Assembly: GCF_024362695.1 (NCBI RefSeq)
Contig: NC_065420.1
Span: forward strand, 7,347,920 to 7,411,919
Reading direction: 5' to 3'
Source: Pectinophora gossypiella
Taxonomy: Eukaryota > Arthropoda > Insecta > Lepidoptera > Gelechiidae
DNA length: 64,000 nucleotides
Under the pieces are notes generated by a model, which saw only the letters and a program-made list of their open reading frames with translations, did no database searches and had not been told where the DNA came from. Both the position numbers and the translations under genes were made by a program. Positions 10,101 through 23,172 of this stretch are shown here, one piece after another. Within the stretch, counting starts at the first letter, position 1, and the number at the start of each line of letters is the position of its first letter.

Positions 10101-12336
10101 TGAACCTGACCTATGAAACCTCACAGATAGTTTTTACATCATATTATACATGGAACAATCGAATTAGATAATCATGTCATAATCCCAAGTTATTTACATA
10201 ATGGATGTTTAATTCAATATTAGTTCAGGTTCTACTTTTACTTTTGTGGGTGGAATTCATACATAATTCTAAAATGTTTTCTAAATTGCGTAATTAAACA
10301 TTGATGAATCAAGCACGTTGGACTTGCTTGGAACAAAGAGCGATACCTATAGATATTCATATTATTAGTTTTGCTAATGTAACCTTTGTCAAATACAGCC
10401 CTGCCCATCCTTATTGGAAAAACGAGCGGGACGGGCTACTTGATGTAGTTAGCCGGTAATCAGCTGATCTTGATTTTTTTTTTACGTTTGAGGAGTTTGC
10501 TCTTGGCCCCAGACTTGCTCAAAGACTTGAAGGTGCCTGTTCACTCTGGCCTTGAAAGCACCCGGGTTATATATTATATAATATGCATTCGGAAATACAG
10601 AAGACGGTAAAGAATTCCATTCCCTTTCTTCTGTGTTTTTGTTGTCAGTGATATGTCATTTTTGTTATTCAGTGTGTCGTTTCTAGTGTTTTATAGTCGA
10701 GTTCGAATTCATGTTTGGATAATAGATAATTGATATCACATGGATTCACTGTTTGCAGTTTTATACTCATGTTGTTATAATTATTTCTAAAATAACAAAG
10801 TAAAGCATCAGGTGGGTGAATATTTGAAATATTGGTCAGAATTTCTATGGAATACTTTTTTAACGATAAACCGACACTCGACAGTAAGTACTCATACCTT
10901 TTTGCGTATTGGGAAACCTTCGTCCATCGAATCGAGTGGACTATGAAGACCTTATTTGTATTCAGCACTTTAGAAAACAATGCAAAAAATACATCGCACA
11001 ATCCATTTACGTCAAGAATCTTTCAACTTTCAATGCGTCTCGATAAAAGAAGAATAGATTTTATATATGATGCAATTCTTACCTTACATTAGTTAAAAAT
11101 TAAAAACATAAAACAACACAGTTCAATATTCCTTTAACACTTTGCACAAAATCGTCCGATATACGAAAACGTTCATTTGTTTCACTTTTTCTTTAAATCC
11201 ACCAGTTATGAGGTGTGCTTGTGGGCTACTCAGTTCGTCGGGTTACTGTGTGGTGATCACCAATCCCACCACCAGTCTGCGTTATTGTCCCACCACCGCC
11301 ATCCATTACTTTCCCACCACATTAAAAATAAAAAACACGTCGAATTGATTTACATACTAAAGGGATAAGTACGTACATACCTAATTCCGTTACTTTCTCT
11401 TGTAAGTTATTTCAGACTGTACCAATTTTTTGTATGTCATTCATTTTGGTTCTCGATGATATTGGGGTTGGTTAAATTAAAAATATCGATGACTTTGAAG
11501 TAGGTAGGTACTTACATGATTTTTGTGTTTAAAAATATCGGAGACTGATATGAAAAATATCGAAGACTTTGAACTAGGTAGGTACTTACATAGTTTTGAC
11601 AATTTGTCTTTTGAGTGAGTGTTATGATGTATCTAAATGATTGCAGCGGTAAATTACGTAGTATTTTATTTATTTGAAAAAGATTCATTGTTATGGATTT
11701 TTTAAATATTATTTGTCTCATTCATCCAAGTTTATTGAGAGTTTGAAGTTTAATTATAGATCAAAATGTATGTGATAATGTACCTAATAGAATACTTAAT
11801 AAGGACGGTACATACTCTTGCGGTGTAATATATACTATAAAACAAGACGGAGATAATTTGAAAAACTCTTGATATTTTGAAAAACACCTTATGAATATAC
11901 TTATAGTGTAATTTTGTGTTAACTTCTCGCATGCATTAAATATCCACATAATATTATATTATGTGGACTTATGTAGTAGGTCATCAAAATATCAGGTTTC
12001 CCTATAAATAAATTCAAATAGCATTCTGCCAGTGCTTTCCAAGCCAGTAGAATTACTTTCGCTACGTCACATGGTGGCTACTGGTTGGTATGGACGTCAC
12101 GGACACTCATTTAAAATTATAATTAGTACCCAATTTAGGCTGGCGTGTCTGACGAAAGCAGAAAACTTGCTTAAAGGTAACGGTACGCTTGCTAAAAAAA
12201 AATCAAATTCATAAATATATTTACCTTCGTAACATAGTTGTACTTTCGGTTATAAAATCAAAATTTAATCATACTCTCATAGTTCCTTTTTAACCACCTA
12301 CGGCAAATCTAGAGTTATAGTGTTAGCAGCCTATGT

Positions 12337-12640
12337 TTGTATACAGGTCGTTAGTCATATCATAATGAAAACTTGGAGGGATGATTCAGACCATTATTCT
12401 TTGATATTAATTTTCCATCGCAAAAGTATGGAACTGAAAATAATTTAAAATAAATTTTCACTAATTTTTCGACAGGAAATTTCACTTGATATCAACTCCG
12501 AATCATGGTCTGAATATTGCCCCTCAGTATTCGTTACGGAGTCACTAACCCCCATACCTACTTGTATGGCTACCTGTACATACCTATACGGAGTGTAAGT
12601 GACATCGTAACGTATACTTACCGAGAGAATAATTCAGCTC
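12337..12640. mobile_element. Family A element, copy near 12.3 kb
   Basis: It begins gtatacaggtcgttagtcat and continues with gatgattcagaccattattc, the aaatttcacttgatatcaac block and ttcgttacggagtcactaac, then a second half starting ggagtgtaagtgacatcgta. Same alternating hairpin layout as the 4.3-kb copy. Confidence 0.6.
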
Positions 12641-13219
12641 ATTATCGTAGATTTGCCTCAGACGGAAATTACTACTTGATCGGGTACATTGGTTGTATCA
12701 CAAATCAAATAAGAACGATTGCTTATATCCTTTGGAAATTAATTTGCCATCGCAGTGAAAATATTTCGCATGTTTTCTGTTACGTAAAACTACCTTAGCC
12801 TGAGATCTAGAATTATTTTAATAAGTAATTTCATTGTGATACAATAAGCCACGCGATGATTGATTTCACAACATCTTCACTGAAGTCAGTTTCCGCAAGT
12901 AACAATCGTTTGGGTACTATTAAGTGAATTGCGTTTGTAAACGTAATTAAGTTTACAACTTTAACATTGCTGTTTTATAAAGGTGATTATAGACGGGAAG
13001 GATTATACGTTATCTGCCAGATAAGTTCTAGATAAGTAGGCTATTATGCAGTTTTCTACGCAAAATAGATAGTTGTGGTTTATAATTATTGTAGATTTGT
13101 CTCGGACCGCATAGATTTCACCAGACTTAATGTAGAGCGCTGAGATTACTAATTCTGTCGCAATTGGAAAAGATGTTACATCATTATATGATTCTTATTA
13201 ATCTAAACATTAGTGTTCA

Positions 13220-13325
13220 CATAAACAGCCTATATACGTCTCCCCTCAATCAACCGGTTGTGGAGCATACTCCACCACGCAGCTGTAATGAGGGTTGGCG
13301 GAGGTGTTTGTAGCAGGAGGATCCC
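13220..13325 (+). mobile_element. Lepidopteran interspersed repeat (tail of a SINE-like element)
   Basis: cagcctatatacgtc, caatcaaccgg and ggagcatactccaccacg match segments at 25859, 27281, 44766 and 55299. At 44766 this sequence is continuous with a SINE core, which identifies it as a SINE-type tail. Confidence 0.55.
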
Positions 13326-13802
13326 TGCTTAGTCAAACAGCCCCCCCCCTCGACTCACCCGGCGCAAAGGTGCCCATGACACTCACCGCGTTGCAACGTT
13401 GAAAGGCGATGGACAGCCTTTGCATCAGGTAGGACCCGGAGCGAGCATCACATCCCCTCTCTCGTGTTTAAATGTAGATATTTAATATTTTTTATAAGTT
13501 TATTTTTCTTTTGCCTTTGACTGTTCAAAATTGGAATAGGAATAGCTGTTGTCGTCATCATGTAGTACGTATGTACAATGTTATTCAATGAACACGCAAA
13601 AGGCCGGTGAACTTTAGTACCTAAACCAACGCAACTGCAACTTTGTCAGTAATCGTCTCCCTTAGAATCAGCCTTGTCCTAGAATAACAGTATTGTCCTG
13701 CGTGCTTGTAATTTCTTGTCCAACAGCATAAAAGGCGAGATCGTCATAAATTAAAGACGATATTGAATCTGATTTGTTTGTGATTGCTCCTGTCCGTGGA
13801 AA

Positions 13803-14918
13803 ATGTTTAGTTATATTCAGGTAATAAAAATAGTTTACTTATTGTAAAACAAGTCGTTTATAACAGAAAGTAAGTAGTTTATGATTGATCTGGTTTAAAG
13901 AGAAAATGGTGTGGTTGTGGCATGATGATAGACGCAGTTTATACAAGATTATAAGGACAAAGTAGAGTGAACAGGCATTAACTATGTAAACAGGTACGAA
14001 GAGATTGTGGCCAAACGAAGCAGCGTAATATATCAAATATAATATTTAAAAAATACCTAAATATGTAAAACATAAAGAATCGTTTTCTTTGTAGTAAAAA
14101 GTTGTGAGCTTCTAGTATTTATTGCAGTTTTTTGGTTTCAGATATTCTTATGCGTTGCATCGCTATGTTATGTTTCAAGCAAACCTATTTTCGGTGAATT
14201 AGGGTTCAAAAAGAACTTCGACATCGTATTCAAGCCGCCTCCACCGCCGCCGCCTTTCAAGCTGTTTGAAATTAATAAAGAGTTTGTCACGCCGTTTGGG
14301 AAGTTTGGATTGAAACATGTGATAGGGAAACGTGATCTGGATCAAATGAAGACTGTAGAGGAAGAAGACGAGATGCCTCCACGTGAATTGCCGCCTCAAA
14401 GGTTGGGTAATAGGTATGAGGTGAATGAACCTGGGTCGGGGCCGGTACCGTTCCCGCCGCCACCCGGACCCGCGGGGCCCTCTGTACCACCAGCTCTCCC
14501 GAGGGCCATCATACCAGGACGAGAAATGGGTCCACAACTTTTCTACCCCGTACGTCCCGTACAAGCGCCACCACACCCCCCTGTAGTTATTACCCCACCC
14601 CCACCTAAGGAACCTCCTAAGGAACCACCCGCAGGTCTCCACACCAATATTGCTCGAAACGATCTTATTGAGCAATATTTAAAGTCTGTTGTCCCAAGAG
14701 AAGAAGTTTTGCCGATAATAGAAAACAACATTGGCCCTGAACCCAAGCCAAAAGCTGAAGTGCCTCCACCTCCACCCCCTCCAGCGGAAGAATCTCAAAA
14801 TCCTATAGTACGGGGATCAAGATTAGCACTGTACTTTGGTAACATTTTGTTGGATGTTTTGTCACAAGTGTTAGGAGGCGCAAGACCAGGTTTATTAGAT
14901 CGACCAAACATTATCTAA
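13803..14918 (+). CDS. Secreted proline-rich protein (two exons)
   Basis: Exon 1 (13803-13820) encodes MFSYIQ and ends at gtaata; exon 2 starts at 14142 after tttttggtttcag. The joined phase-0 frame gives a signal peptide MFSYIQIFLCVASLCYVSS and a mature start KPIFGELGF. The product is about 264 residues. Pro runs occur early (FKPPPPPPPFK), in the middle (FPPPPGPAGP and repeated PPPKEPPKEPP) and late (EVPPPPPPPAEE). A less biased C-terminal segment (SRLALYFGNILLDVLSQVLGG) looks amphipathic, and a dibasic site follows HVIGKRD. A TATA-like cataaaag lies near 13729. It converges with the Gly-rich gene on the other strand, with 107 bases between stops. Probably a structural extracellular protein (cuticle or silk-like); no named domain is visible. 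Confidence 0.8.
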
Positions 14919-15025
14919 TATTACTACGGACCATAGAATAGATATATCTTAGAAAATTAAACAGTACCATATAATAAATTATTTAATAAATAACTTAATA
15001 CTAAATAAAATATCACGAATTAGAG

Positions 15026-15740
15026 TTAGATTCTGTTGCCGTTTGGGCCACCAAATGCTCCTGGGCCCCCTAAACCACCCGGGCCGCCGAATCCGCCTGG
15101 ACCCCCAAATCCGCCTGGGCCCCCAAATCCACCGGGACTGAGTCCACCAAAACCTCCTTGGCCGAAGCTGGGACCGCCAAATCCTGGGCCGAAACTACCA
15201 CCGGGTTGAACGGGTCCTCCTTGTCCAAAGCCTGGGATGTATCCTCCTTGTCCGAAACCTGGGACATATCCTCCTTGTCCGAAATTACCTGGTCCAAAAC
15301 CCCCTGGCACTTGAATGGGTTGTCCGAAACCTTGCCCTTGGCCGGGTAATCCGAATCCTTGACCTGAGCCGGGTGGTTTGAAACTACCTGGGCCAAAACC
15401 GCCCGGCACTTGAATGGGCTGTCCGAAACCTTGCCCTTGGCCAGGTAATCCGAATCCTTGTCCTGCACCGGGTGGTTTAAAGGCTTGCCCTGCGCCGGGT
15501 CGTCCTGAACCTTGTCTTAAGACTGGTTGTCCAAATCCCTGTCCCGGGCCTTGTCCAATTCCAGGTTGACCAAAGCCGCCGGGCCCACGCTGGGCTGTAA
15601 CTGATGCCAGCATCACAGCCAATAATTTTACTGAAACGGGTATCTGAAATAGAAGAAAATATAGTTTTGTATTTTATGAAATCTTCTTATTATAAATACT
15701 TAACAAAGTTTTCGAAATATTAACTTACTTTAAATGCCAT
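15026..15740 (-). CDS. Secreted glycine-rich GFGQ-repeat protein (two exons)
   Basis: Exon 1 (15740-15729) encodes MAFK followed by gtaagtta. Exon 2 (15643-15026) begins after ctatttcag in phase 0 and gives IPVSVKLLAVMLASVTAQ, completing the signal peptide. The mature protein of about 190 residues is almost wholly Gly, Gln, Pro and Phe. It contains a duplicated block of about 33 residues (each copy from FKPPG through GQGFGLPGQGQGFGQPIQ to GGFGPG), three YxPGFGQGG-type units, and a C-terminal run of GGFGGPG repeats. No Cys occur in the repeat part. The composition and the intron inside the signal peptide are typical of Gly-rich cuticular proteins of Lepidoptera, so that role is likely but not proven. 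A silk or eggshell protein is the main alternative. Confidence 0.82.
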
Positions 15741-17298
15741 GATAACGTGTGGCTGGGTCTATTAAAACTGGCGAATTTTTTATGGTAAAATGGTTTAAAT
15801 ATGGTAGCTAGCTCCGATGGAATCCTTGTTTGTCCAGTTTTGTTGTAACTTTCAAAGATATTATAAACCGTTTCTCAAACTTTGCCATACACAACATGTT
15901 ACCTGTCAATGTTGTTTTTGTTGTTATTTCACACCTGATATTATTTATTTAGAAATTAGTGAATTCTTGTTATTTATTCTTGTAAATATAGCGTAATCTA
16001 GACATAAGGGATATGTAAATAAATGTGATTTAAGACTATTATTGATTTGACTTTTATTTTGAGCACCACTGGTCGATTTCACTAGAAAAGAACCTGCTGG
16101 TTTTAGTATGGATTTGCTGTTATTTGATTTGAATATTTTCTCAAAACTTTTTAAACTACCAACGTCATTGAGGATAATATTATGATAATATGAAGGAATA
16201 AAATATCTAGATAGCTAACTACACTCAATTATGGTACTTTGTGATTGTTTCAACCCATCTGATCATCTTATCGATATTCTATGGTTATTATTTAATTGCT
16301 TGTATAGACGTCACGCTATTTAACGTGAACAATAAGGTATGGTGGAAATAATGGTAAGAACAGGTTCTGAAGGTGAGAGAGATGACCCTCAGCCCCATTT
16401 GAAAAATGGCGGAAAAATTACAATGTCAAGCTGTACACGACGAGGGGGGGGGGGGGGGGGGGTTAAAAAGGCCACATCGGAGCAATTCATCTAAAAGAAC
16501 AATATTGCTATTTGACATTTGTTTGCATTGCGCACTTACTTTTAAATACGCGAATGTCAAATTGCAATATTGCTTTTTTAGATGAATTGCTTCGATGTGG
16601 CCTTTTTAACCCCCCAAATCTATATGTACCTACACATCACGTCAATCCCATATTTTTTATCACTGGCAATATCGTAATCGTTTCTAAACTTGGAAAAGGT
16701 CCCTAATATCGTCACGAGTACTAATATACACTTTGAAACCAAATCACATTAACTTTTTAACAAAATAAACCGTAAGCCTCATTAAATGTCAAATTTGATA
16801 CTGGAACAGGGTTCTAAAAAGTGGGTATATGATATTGCTCATGAGTGTACATAAAATATAATGACAGATAGAAAAATAATAAATGTTTCTTTCTTTCTTT
16901 CTAGATTACCAGCTCCCGCTCCATGGGTTTCGCGCAGCGGTCGGCGCTAAGCCTTCCTTCGACCAATAGTCACGTTTACTCTCGTAGTACTCGTAGCATT
17001 CATTGCCTACGTCTATTGGTCGAAGCATTCGATATAATTAACATTATATGTAGAATCTTCTTCTTCTATCGATCGGATTGTGAGGTGAACTACCAACCCT
17101 ATCAACCCAGGTGTCAGGGTCACTATTGAGCAGCCAAAAAATAAAAAGAATACTAAAACATAATTACTTTTCCGTCCCTGATATGCATGGAGCCGGTAGG
17201 AGAAATTTAAAAACTTATTAGAAATTATACATTTTATTGCCAAAACAAGTAATCAAGACAAATATTTAAGCAGGGTTTGCTGAATAACCAGAGTGTCG
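15741..17298. other. Intergenic, one MITE and SINE fragments
   Basis: Apart from the MITE at 16458-16615, a 19-base G run at 16444-16462 that overlaps its left end, a TTTC microsatellite near 16890 and a SINE family 2 fragment at about 17055-17145, I see no gene. The short frames here overlap the MITE arms or the SINE fragment. Confidence 0.5.
16458..16615. mobile_element. MITE with about 60-bp terminal inverted repeats
   Basis: The left arm ggggttaaaaaggccacatc ... gcaattcatctaaaa pairs with the right arm ttttagatgaattgc ... gatgtggcctttttaacccc, continuing through gcaatattg and tttgacatt. Solo arms occur at 7177-7234 and 46679-46720. The left end adjoins a 19-base G run. Confidence 0.8.
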
Positions 17299-18564
17299 TT
17301 AGTATTTTCTGACTCCGCCGCTGCTTCCTGGTTGCCTAGAATCGCCCCGTCGGTTTCCAGTGACGCCGCCACTGGAGCCTCCGCGTTCAAAGCCACGGTC
17401 TCCCCGGGAGAGGCCTCCGCCTAGACCGCCTGAGCTACTACCACTCTGCCGACCGCCCAGTCCTCCGCGAGACGATTCGCCCAAATGGCTGACATCCGCG
17501 AACGTAGCGGCAATCATCGCCACTATCAAGGCGAACACAAATACCTGAAATAACCACAACATTTGAATGAATATGCGAAATTATCTGAATGGTCACCTGA
17601 ACAGTGGTTCGGCTGATCCGAAATGAAGTACACTGTTGCTTAATGTGTGTGGATTGATTATTTCACCACTCGTAGACTGTATTAAAGAAACGCTGATTGT
17701 TTTGCCACTTCGCATATAATTCAGTTTTAGTAGGGTAATTACAAAGGTTACAAACACGTCCGACAATAAGAGATAGATCGATGAATATAAAATTAATTAA
17801 AAAAGTAAAGAATTAATATTTTTTATAAACTTTTTCTAAAAGGTATTTTTATGTTGCAATTATCAACAACTGTATTGTTGCGAGATCGGTGTTGAGAAAT
17901 TCTAAACATTATGGGAACTGGGACTTCTATCAATAATAGTATACTTAAGTCACAGATCATATAATACCTTAAGTATTAAGAAGTATATGAAGAGGAAGGT
18001 GAAGGAAAACTACTTAATAAAAATATCTTGGCAATTGATCTGGACCGTTACGTGAGGGCCTCAGTCACTAAAACCGATTAAGATAAGAAATATTTTGCTT
18101 ATAATTTACATGGTCCAAACGAACCCATCACGCACGCTATCTTGCAGCGTTGTACAGCCACTGATAGACGACCAGGTCAGGACCTACGGTCACCCTATTG
18201 ACTCTAAGCCTCCGGCCGATCTCCCTGATCAATTCTCTATTATAACCCATTTTTGGTTTTAAATTGTTACTCTAATAAAAAGCTCGACCCCCGATATATT
18301 TACTTCAAAAATATTAATTAATAATTAGTGGCCTTATCTAAGGTAATTTAAAAAAAATGTAAGTATTTACAATCTTAATCCTATGTCAATCTTAATCGTA
18401 TGTGAAGTTTCGAAGATTAGTTCACGATGCGAACGGAACACACGAAATAGTAAATTAAAAAAAAAAATAGTTCTTATTTTTCCATAAAATATTATGGTAT
18501 GTTACCAGTATTAAAACATTTTTATTAACTTTTTAAATAATAAACTCACCTTAGAGAGACCCAT
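17299..18564 (-). CDS. Short secreted Gly/Ser/Arg-rich protein (two exons)
   Basis: Exon 1 (18564-18550) encodes MGLSK and ends at gtgag. Exon 2 (17544-17299) begins with GTA after gttatttcag, phase 0, giving VFVFALIVAMIAATFADVSH. The intron is about 1 kb and lies within the signal peptide. The mature part, about 60 residues, is Gly/Ser/Arg-rich with clusters such as SSRGGLGG and SGGLGGGLSRGDRGFERGG, and ends RKY. An in-frame ATG within the intron just before exon 2 also opens the frame, but the exon 1 join gives the better signal peptide and matches neighbouring genes. A TATA box lies upstream at 18616-18624. Probably a small structural or cuticle-associated protein, or a Gly-rich defence peptide. 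Confidence 0.78.
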
Positions 18565-19966
18565 GTTGCGAATATAGACACACTATTGCGACTTCTGTAA
18601 ACCTTCCTCGTCTGTCTTTATATAAGCGTTAATATGTTATATTATAAATGTACACATATTACATGTATTACTTTAACATCAATTATGTATTTGATCGAGA
18701 TGGCATGGCTGTTGGTTGGCAACTAGGGTTGTGTCTCGATAACCGTTACTTACTCACTTTTTTTTAACTTAAAGTCGTAAAGCTGAATTTCCTTTTAAAA
18801 TCCATACCCCATTGTTTAACTATTGTGTCTGGAAATGTCGTCCGCAAAAAATTAAGGCTGCAATCTTCGTAAAATTGAGTCGTTGCGAATTCCAGACCCT
18901 TTGCTTCTTCCATTACCGAATATTTGGAGTTGTAAAGTAGAGCAATTACAGGTATAATGACATCAACGGGGGTGCCCGAGAGGGGTGAAAATATTCAAAT
19001 TCTGAAGTCTGCAACCGGAGACTGGGCCCTTAAACCAGAGCATAAATTCTGTCATAATTAAAAGGGATTCCATTTCATGACATTTAAAATGTGATATCTT
19101 TTTTCTTCTTAAGTTATGGTATTTATATCGTTTGGAACCTGTGGTAGTATTCCTAAATCTGCGTGGAATATTTTCGCTGAGTGCCTAGAACCGGATGGGT
19201 CGGACATAAGTAGCAGAGGCACTTTAGTAGTTCATATTTTTATTATTTTTTGTAAAATTTTGCATTCCTGCAGCTCTGTGGCCTTGGATTTGATAATGGA
19301 CTATAAATAGTACCTATTATAAACAAGATTCTACCCGGTACTATATAACTTTATGTACTTATGTTGTCTATCAACTCGATATCACATTAGATCGTTAAAT
19401 TATAAATGTTATTGTATAGTGGGTTTGAAACTCTATAATGTTTGTTATGGCAACAAAAAAAAGGATCCATTAACAAAAGATTTACCTAGTAAACTCACGA
19501 CAAAATGTATCGTTTCGTTTGGAGTAACGGAAAGCTCATAGAACAGATCATAAAAATGAGTACGGTCTAATGAACTACAAGTATAGACTTTAGCTACAAA
19601 GTATATATTTTTTGTTACTACCCACTCTCCGTTGACACTGGATGGGAGGTATTTGCGTCATAAACATAATAGAATGTGTAAGACAATAATAGCAATCAGT
19701 ATATGCATAATTATGGCTATCATGATGACAATAAAAATCTCAATTTCTTAACAAATTGTATAATTTTCAAATATAGAACTTGGTAAGTATAACAATATAA
19801 TATTGGATAACTACATACCTTTATAGTTAAGGGTGACTAGATGGGTGGGGATTGGTATGCTATTCATTTGTACGTTATCAATCTGCGCAATATATGTACT
19901 GGAAAATTTACGGGGAATTATATCCATTATAGTTGTATACAGTCAAATCAGTTCGTTGTTTAGAGT
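18565..19966. other. Intergenic, no gene seen
   Basis: Holds the promoter of the Gly/Ser/Arg-rich gene at its left end. The rest is AT-rich without a supported gene, RNA or recognised repeat. Confidence 0.5.
18616..18624 (-). promoter_or_regulatory. TATA box of the Gly/Ser/Arg-rich gene
   Basis: On the minus strand the sequence reads cttatataaag, about 55 bases before the MGLSK start codon, which leaves a 5' UTR of roughly 25-30 bases. Confidence 0.6.
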
Positions 19967-20628
19967 TTATCCTCTAAAGAAGCCGCCATTTCCGCCGAAA
20001 CCACCTTGGCCAAAGCCGCCTTGGCCGAAACCGCCTTGCCCATAACCACCTTGCCCATAACCGCCTTGCCCATAACCGCCTTGTTGACCGCCGAAGCCGC
20101 GTTGTCCGCGCCCAAAACCGCCTTGACCGAAGCCACCTTGGCCGAAACCGCCTTGTTGACCGAAGCCGCCTGGGCCGAAGCCTCCCTGTTGCCCGAATCC
20201 TCCTTGTCCAGGTCGTCGACCGCCAAACCCGCCACCAAAGCCGCCATTGCCACCACCAAAGCCACCTCCGCCGAATCCTCCTCTCTGCGCGTGCGTCACA
20301 GCGATCACCGCCGTCGCTATAACGACGAAGAAGAGTACCTAAAAATGTTAAAGTTTGTTTTTAATTTGTGAATATGATACACTTTAACGGCATACTTTAC
20401 TAGACTTCGATTGGCAAGGAGAAGAAGAAGGGTATCAACAATTATTGTTACCTTTACACAACCACTATGTATATTATTATATTTCGCAATTTCTTTATTG
20501 ACCTATGTAGGAATTAGAATTATTATGACATCATTACAAGATAATATTTTTCTTTTTCAAGAAGTGTTCCGAATTTTATGTTATGGGATGTTTCAAAATA
20601 TTCACAGACTTACCTTAGTGGTTGCCAT
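19967..20628 (-). CDS. Secreted Gly/Gln/Phe-rich repeat protein (two exons)
   Basis: Exon 1 (20628-20614) encodes MATTK and ends at gtaagtc. Exon 2 (20338-19967) starts GTACTCTTC in phase 0 and gives VLFFVVIATAVIAVTHAQ, so the signal peptide is split by a 275-base intron. The mature protein, about 110 residues, is built of GGFGQ/GGFGG/GGYGQ units: a Gly/Asn section, RRPGQ, GFGQQGGFG repeats, three GGYGQ units, four GGFGQ-type units and a terminus GGFFRG. Phe/Tyr-Gly-Gln repeats of this type occur in Gly-rich cuticle proteins and silk-like materials. It resembles the 15-kb gene in composition but differs in repeat. A minus-strand TATA box is at 20671-20684. Confidence 0.82.
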
Positions 20629-20670
20629 TGTAACTTCGATCCGTGTATTATGGCATTAGCTCCAAATCTG

Positions 20671-20684
20671 CTATATTTATATAC
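20671..20684 (-). promoter_or_regulatory. TATA box of the Gly/Gln-rich gene
   Basis: The minus strand reads gtatataaatatag, about 45-55 bases before the MATTK start codon. Confidence 0.55.
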
Positions 20685-22316
20685 AACGCAAGATATGTGT
20701 TTTCCTCGTCACTTCACACTAACAAATTGTTCAAATTAATGTGGTTCTCAATATTCATATATATACTTATATACGACAATATATACATACTTATATTTTT
20801 TTTATATGAAATAACACATGTACTTAGATTGGAAAATCGATCTTATCAGTTCTGTGCCTTAATCCTTCTTTAGTAGAATTTTAATATTTAATTTTAGTTC
20901 TTGTAAATTTTCATTTGCCTATTATTATTTTATGAAGCCAAAAATAAGTACAGGATTTTTAGTTGTTATGTTCCTAATAAAAGAATTTGATATATTTATT
21001 CAATTCATTGATATCTTTCCCTTATTTATTCGCAAATGCCTTTAGTTTCATTTTATGTATTATTTATTTATTTTTGGTAAGTACACTTAAAACAATCTTT
21101 CTTTTCGCATTCGTTAAAATAGTGAGAGTACATCTTCTCATCATTCCCCGTTTAATTTTACTCACAAACTCTGGACATGAAAGTTGTGGCTTATAAAGCA
21201 TTTTTAGGCGTATTTCATAGATTATTTCATAGTGCAGTCGTACGTAGGTACAGTTTGAGAATCATAATTTCGCGCTTCATCGAAAGATCAGTGGGAGGAC
21301 GGCATTCCGACTCTGGGGATTCCTGTACATTTTTCACAAAACAAACTATTCCTAGTAGTGAACTAATTTTACAAATAGTGTGTTCAAAGTGTGCGTTGTC
21401 ATGTTGTAATCTGCTTTGTGAGAAAACTGTAATATATTTTTTAAGTTTATCTGTAAGTACCAGAGAAATGGATCAACTGTAGGTAGGCGATTCAATAAAG
21501 AATCATATCAACAGTATCTGCAAGTTATTCTAACTACTTGTAATTGTAACTTGCACTCCAATTGTGACCGTAAGTGTGAGATAAGTTTATGTATGTAGGT
21601 AAGTGAGTAGAATGGAACGTAAGATTGATAGAAAGTAAGAGTGAATACTATGGAAGGATAATGAATGGGGATATGGCATGAATTTAGGATTGTCTATTGT
21701 ATGGGTCGGACTGCAAGGTGCATTTGTTTTTTTGTAAAAAGGAGAAAATAAAAGGAATGAAGATAAATAAAATATGCTTTTTAATTCTATATCCCACATA
21801 TATAAATTACTTATAACATAACATATCTTCGAGTTTGTATATACTATAAACCTAATCCACACAAGCTATATTAAAATGATGGAGCTATTTGTTGTTATTT
21901 GTTGAAATGATAATAAATAAAATAAACGGAGGAATACAATATGCAAATTAGAAAGCAATAAAATCACAAATCAAACATACTTAGTTTCTAAATATAGATG
22001 TTTTTATACATTAGTCTTTGTATTAGATAAAATCCTCCGTTGATTAAAAATCAATTGGCTATTTTACATAGACAATTATAAAATCACACGATGTGCGTCA
22101 CACGATTGGTAGACGAGGGTTATGCCCAGCAGTGGGAATATATACTGGCTGTTTATATATTTGCGTAACACATTCTTAACATCATTGCATTTTTATTATT
22201 ATTTCTTGCAACTACTACATAATATTTCATATGCTTAATAATTAACTGGTATTATAATTAGGTAGGTAAGTATATAATGTGTGTAGGTATTTCTTTATTA
22301 TTTATAAATTAACAAC

Positions 22317-22827
22317 ATACAGGAAGTTAGTGACGTCATAACGAGTACTGACGGGAATGACTCAGGCTATGATTCTGACTTAATATCAAACCTCTTCTTC
22401 TACTACGATAGTAGAGAAGAATATCAAGGGGAAAAAAATGCTTTTCAAATTATTACCAATTCTATATTTTTTTCGATGGAAAATTCCAACTGCTCAGTAT
22501 TCAGATACTGAGCTGAATCATCCCCCACATTATTCGTTACGATGCCACTTATACTCCATATTAGTACGTACAAGTAGCCATACATATGGGTATGGGTGTT
22601 AGTGACACCGTAACGAATATTGAAGGGGATGCTACAGACTATGATTCTGAGTTGATATCAAGTGGAATTTCCTGTCGGAAAATCCATGAAATTTTTAGTG
22701 TTTTTTTAATTATTTTGAGTTCCATGGTTTTGCGACGGAAAATTCCACTTGATTAACTCGGAATTATTGTCTGAATTATCCCTCAAAGTTTTCGTCACGA
22801 TGATGTTACTAACACCCGTATGACTAT
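22317..22827. mobile_element. Family A element, copy near 22.3 kb
   Basis: Starts atacaggaagttagtgacgt and ends gttactaacacccgtatgac. Inside are four blocks of the common unit in alternating orientation, including gggtgttagtgacaccgtaa and gatatcaagtggaatttcc. No coding capacity. Confidence 0.65.
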
Positions 22828-23172
22828 AATAAGCAAGGTTGGTTAATTATAAGAAAGAATAAAGTCTATAAGAATATTACAAAAAATATTGTATAGGCAA
22901 GTATATTATCCTCGTGATATCGTATTAAGTTTACATAGAAGATAGTGTCTGAGATGTGTAATTTGGAAGAAATTTTAATTTTAATACTATAATATATTTC
23001 AATTAACAACGGTTTTTGATGTATGTATGTCGAATTCACGGCACCCTCTAGCTACAACACTGCTCGCCATAACCGTTAATAAACGTTAAGTATATAAATT
23101 ACTTGCCAATAAATTCATATATTATATTGACTCTAAGTTACTATTATACACATTTAAAAAATTTCTTCAAGT

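Larger units (their letters stand above)
6315..13802. other. Gene-poor repeat-rich region
   Basis: About 7.5 kb with no supported gene. It contains a MITE remnant (7177-7234), a SINE with target duplication (8246-8567), a 17-bp hairpin (9159-9204), two inverted retroelement tails (9235-9333 and 9645-9777), family A fragments (9530-10100 and 12337-12640) and a repeat at 13220-13325. The upstream 5' UTR exon of the 6.0-kb peptide gene should lie here but cannot be placed. Confidence 0.5.
20629..23172. other. Intergenic with a family A element
   Basis: AT-rich. It contains the TATA box at 20671-20684, a short repeat tail near 22118-22150 (gcccagcagtggg) and the family A element at 22317-22827. 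A reading frame at 21177-21482 follows a TATA-like motif but has no other support. Confidence 0.45.

Noticed and set aside
21177..21482. Frame preceded by ggcttataaagc, considered as a gene with TATA box
   Set aside because: The TATA-like motif lies inside the frame rather than upstream, the protein has no signal peptide or known motif, and no splice partners were found.
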